A stretch of 5,660 nt of DNA from Coriobacteriales bacterium (GTDB taxonomy: Bacteria; Actinomycetota; Coriobacteriia; Coriobacteriales; UBA8131), in the NCBI GenBank assembly GCA_031282085.1, contig JAITEK010000029.1, forward strand, positions 1 to 5,660, read 5' to 3'. The position numbers and the translations under genes were made by a program. The notes beneath the pieces were generated by a model, which saw only the letters and a list, made by a program, of their open reading frames with translations, did not search any database and was not told the origin of the DNA. Positions 4,069-5,660 of the stretch are shown piece after piece; within the stretch, counting starts at the first letter, position 1, and each line of letters starts with the position of its first letter.

Positions 4069-5406
4069 CTAGGTTTGCGACCAGCTTTTGGCAGTTGTCA
4101 GGAGCTGGTCGCGGTCGTTTTGCAGCTCTCCGTCCATAACGGCGTCGAGCAGGGCGGCCAGAGCGCGCCCCAGCTCCTGCCCCTCCGTAAAGCCGATGGC
4201 CTTTAGGTCGTCACCGCCGACGGCAAGGTCGCGCAGCCGAAAACAGGCCTGCTCGGCCACAAGCTCGTCGAGCCGAGCCTCGCAGGCATCCATCCGCTCA
4301 AGCCCCCTGTGCGCCACATCGTCGGCATGGGCCGCGATGTCGCCACGCTTTACCTCGATGAGCAGGCGCAACTGTTGCTCGCCCAAGCGGTTGAGCCACC
4401 TCAACATGCCCTCCGGCTTGAGGGGCCGCTGGTGATAGCGAACGAGTTGGGTCACTTGCTTCTGGGCGTCGCCGCTCAACCGCAGCGCCGCCAGCCGCTC
4501 GCGGGCCAGCAGCTCTCCCCTCTCGTCATGCCCATAGAAGTGGGCGCGCCCGTTCTCGTCCAGCGTAAAACAATCTGGCTTGCCCAGGTCGTGCATGAGC
4601 AGGGCCAGCCGAACCAACGGGTCGGGCTTGGCGGCCGCAACCGCGTGCGCCGTATGCGCCCATACATCGTAGCGGTGATACGGTGTATTCTGCTCATGCC
4701 CTATCGCCGGCCCGATCTCCGGCACAAAGACGGTAAGCACGTCGGGATAGGCAAGCAGCACCGGTAGCACATGGGGGCCCGCCAGCATCCGCAAGAGCTC
4801 ATTGCTGAGGCGCTCGGGGGCGATGCGCGCAAGCAGGTCACGGTTTTCGTGGAGGGCGTCCGCAAGGCGTTCGTCCAGAGAGAAACCCAGCGTAGCGGCA
4901 AAACGCAAGGCGCGCATGATGCGCAAGGCGTCCTCGCGCAAACGCTCGCTCGGATCGCCCACGGCGCGTATCACACGCGTCTCGATGTCGCGACGTCCTC
5001 CAAAGGGGTCAGTGAGACCGGTACGCGGGTTAAAGGCCAGGGCGTTCATCGTGAAGTCGCGCCGGGCGAAGTCCTCCTCAGCACCTACGTCGAAGCGCAC
5101 GTGCGCGGGGCGGCGGTTGTCGAGATACTCCCCTTCGCTGCGAAAGGTCGTGACCTCTACGGCGCCCTCGGGCAACAGGATGGTGAGCGTACCGTGGCGC
5201 AGGCCGGTCTCGAGGATGTGTGCGTCCTCAAAGCCCTCCGTAAACGCCTCCGCAACCTGCGCGGGCAGAGCCGAGGTCGCCAGGTCCCAATCATGGGGAG
5301 ACACACCCAGCAGCACATCGCGAACGCAGCCGCCAACCACATAGGCGGAGTGCCCCTTGCTCTCCAGACAACTCAGTGCCTGGGTTATGTATGCGGGAAG
5401 CTGCAT
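4069..5406 (-). CDS. cca: CCA-adding tRNA nucleotidyltransferase with C-terminal HD domain
   Basis: This 445-residue cytoplasmic enzyme adds or repairs the CCA end of tRNAs from CTP and ATP without a template. The class II head is complete: GG (25-26) with RD (29-30), metal carboxylates Asp39 and Asp41 in HDWD, RRDFTMNALAF (115-125), DPFGGRRDIETRVIRAVGDP (133-152) and EDALRIMRALRFAATLGF (158-175). An HD domain follows, with His251, His272-Asp273 (MHDLGKP) and His293 (YGHDERG). This is the arrangement common in actinobacterial CCA enzymes. Poly(A) polymerase is a related alternative, but the length and HD domain favour CCA. The ATG at 5406 is forced by an in-frame TGA 15 nt upstream (plus 5419-5421) and by homology starting at residue 2. 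Its GAAGGA site is only 1 nt from the ATG, an unusually tight spacing that predicts modest translation. It converges with pirin. Confidence 0.95.
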   Translation of the reverse strand: MQLPAYITQALSCLESKGHSAYVVGGCVRDVLLGVSPHDWDLATSALPAQVAEAFTEGFEDAHILETGLRHGTLTILLPEGAVEVTTFRSEGEYLDNRRPAHVRFDVGAEEDFARRDFTMNALAFNPRTGLTDPFGGRRDIETRVIRAVGDPSERLREDALRIMRALRFAATLGFSLDERLADALHENRDLLARIAPERLSNELLRMLAGPHVLPVLLAYPDVLTVFVPEIGPAIGHEQNTPYHRYDVWAHTAHAVAAAKPDPLVRLALLMHDLGKPDCFTLDENGRAHFYGHDERGELLARERLAALRLSGDAQKQVTQLVRYHQRPLKPEGMLRWLNRLGEQQLRLLIEVKRGDIAAHADDVAHRGLERMDACEARLDELVAEQACFRLRDLAVGGDDLKAIGFTEGQELGRALAALLDAVMDGELQNDRDQLLTTAKSWSQT

Positions 5407-5438
5407 GTCCTTCGTCCATCAGGTTGGTTGGGAACCCC

Positions 5439-5467
5439 ATTCTACCCCACATCGCGGTTGAACTCAC
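5439..5467 (-). promoter_or_regulatory. Candidate cca promoter
   Basis: On the minus strand TAGAAT (plus 5439-5444, 5/6) lies 32 bp before the cca ATG. GTGAGT, 17 bp upstream (plus 5462-5467), is a weak -35 with about 3/6 matches. The predicted leader is about 25 nt. Confidence 0.35.
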
Positions 5468-5483
5468 GCGAGTAATCGTGTGG

Positions 5484-5523
5484 CGCGCTGGGCGCTCCCT
5501 ATGAGTCACTCGCTTACGCTCGC
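5484..5523. repeat. Dispersed intergenic repeat, copy B (upstream of cca)
   Basis: CGCGCTGGGCGCTCC (5484-5498) and GAGTCACTCGCTTACGCTCGC (5503-5523) correspond to copy A at 3945-3987. The two copies are direct repeats about 1.54 kb apart that bracket cca. They look like members of an intergenic repeat family. Confidence 0.55.
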
Positions 5524-5530
5524 GATGGAT

Positions 5531-5547
5531 TCTGGGATAAACCCAGA
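5531..5547. other. Small hairpin beside the terminator
   Basis: TCTGGG-ATAAA-CCCAGA is a 6-bp stem with a 5-nt loop, 8 bp left of the stronger terminator hairpin. It may be an accessory element of the same terminator. Confidence 0.4.
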
Positions 5548-5555
5548 GTAATAAT

Positions 5556-5582
5556 CCCCCGGCTTAGCCGGGGGCTTTTATT
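5556..5582 (+). terminator. Rho-independent-type terminator (possibly bidirectional)
   Basis: CCCCCGGC-TTA-GCCGGGGG (5556-5574) is a perfect 8-bp GC-only stem followed on the plus strand by CTTTTATT. On the minus strand it is followed by ATTATTACT, so it could also end a leftward transcript entering from beyond 5660. No rightward gene is seen just before it, so a leftward gene outside the window may be the real client. Confidence 0.65.
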
Positions 5583-5585
5583 AGG

Positions 5586-5623
5586 GCCCTGTAAGGGCGA
5601 ATACCGGCTGCGGCTAAAGCCGC
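5586..5623. other. Two consecutive hairpins at the right edge
   Basis: GCCCT-GTA-AGGGC (5586-5598) and GCGGC-TAAA-GCCGC (5610-5623 with the extra closing T-A pair) follow the terminator. The stretch 5407-5660 holds no gene I can support, only the cca promoter region, repeat copy B, the terminator and these hairpins. They may be the 3' part of an RNA or a palindromic intergenic repeat continuing past the window. Confidence 0.4.
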
Positions 5624-5660
5624 GATGGCTCAGTGCACTATTGCCTCCATGCCCCTTAAA

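Noticed and set aside
4771..5475. Long rightward open frames opposite cca (234 and 180 codons)
   Set aside because: They are shadows of a GC-rich real gene on the other strand, with low-complexity Arg/Ser-rich translations and no start signals.
5514..5660. Leftward open frame of 48 codons entering from the right edge
   Set aside because: It runs through the terminator and other hairpins, and its Arg/Ser-rich translation matches nothing I recognise. It is more likely chance openness of structured DNA than the end of a gene.

Overview
The window holds the integrase-proximal end of an integrated mobile element (positions 1 to about 2833), seated at the 3' end of a tRNA-Thr gene, followed by ordinary chromosome (2834 to 5660). 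The host looks like a high-GC Gram-positive, most likely an actinobacterium of the Coriobacteriia type (Collinsella or Olsenella relatives). That is an inference from GC-rich chromosomal genes, clear Shine-Dalgarno sites, a tRNA with encoded CCA, and the look of the proteins; no marker gene proves it. By eye the element is visibly less GC-rich than the pirin and cca genes, which fits acquisition by transfer.

Element: two operons diverge from about position 585. The leftward operon encodes a 65-residue Cro/XRE-type repressor, an excisionase-like winged HTH protein, and the first 27 codons of a DnaB-like replicative helicase cut by the window edge. Each start overlaps the preceding stop, and the same 'GGTGATG-TTC-TGA' junction is used twice. 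The rightward operon encodes a 266-residue protein of unknown function with a four-cysteine zinc-ribbon-like motif, and a complete tyrosine integrase. The divergent promoters face each other and appear to share their -10 base pairs. A 19-bp dyad (CCTTGT-N7-ACAAGG) overlaps both, with a second partial copy near the rightward ribosome binding site. The likely logic is a switch between an excision/replication operon and an integration operon.

Element/chromosome junction: the integrase ends 99 bp before the 3' end of tRNA-Thr(CGT). Between them are two abutting perfect 11-bp repeats that could be integrase arm sites. Upstream of the tRNA lie a second, broken copy of its 5' half, split by a 67-bp segment with a perfect 12-bp-arm palindrome, and a third 14-bp fragment. 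A good TATAAT promoter reads leftward through all of this into the tRNA.

Chromosome: a pirin-family cupin (rightward) and a CCA-adding tRNA nucleotidyltransferase (leftward) converge. Related intergenic direct repeats lie on both sides of cca. The right end carries a strong rho-independent-type terminator and three further small hairpins, with no gene I can support. CCA addition is a tRNA-maturation function, but its nearness to the tRNA gene is probably coincidental.
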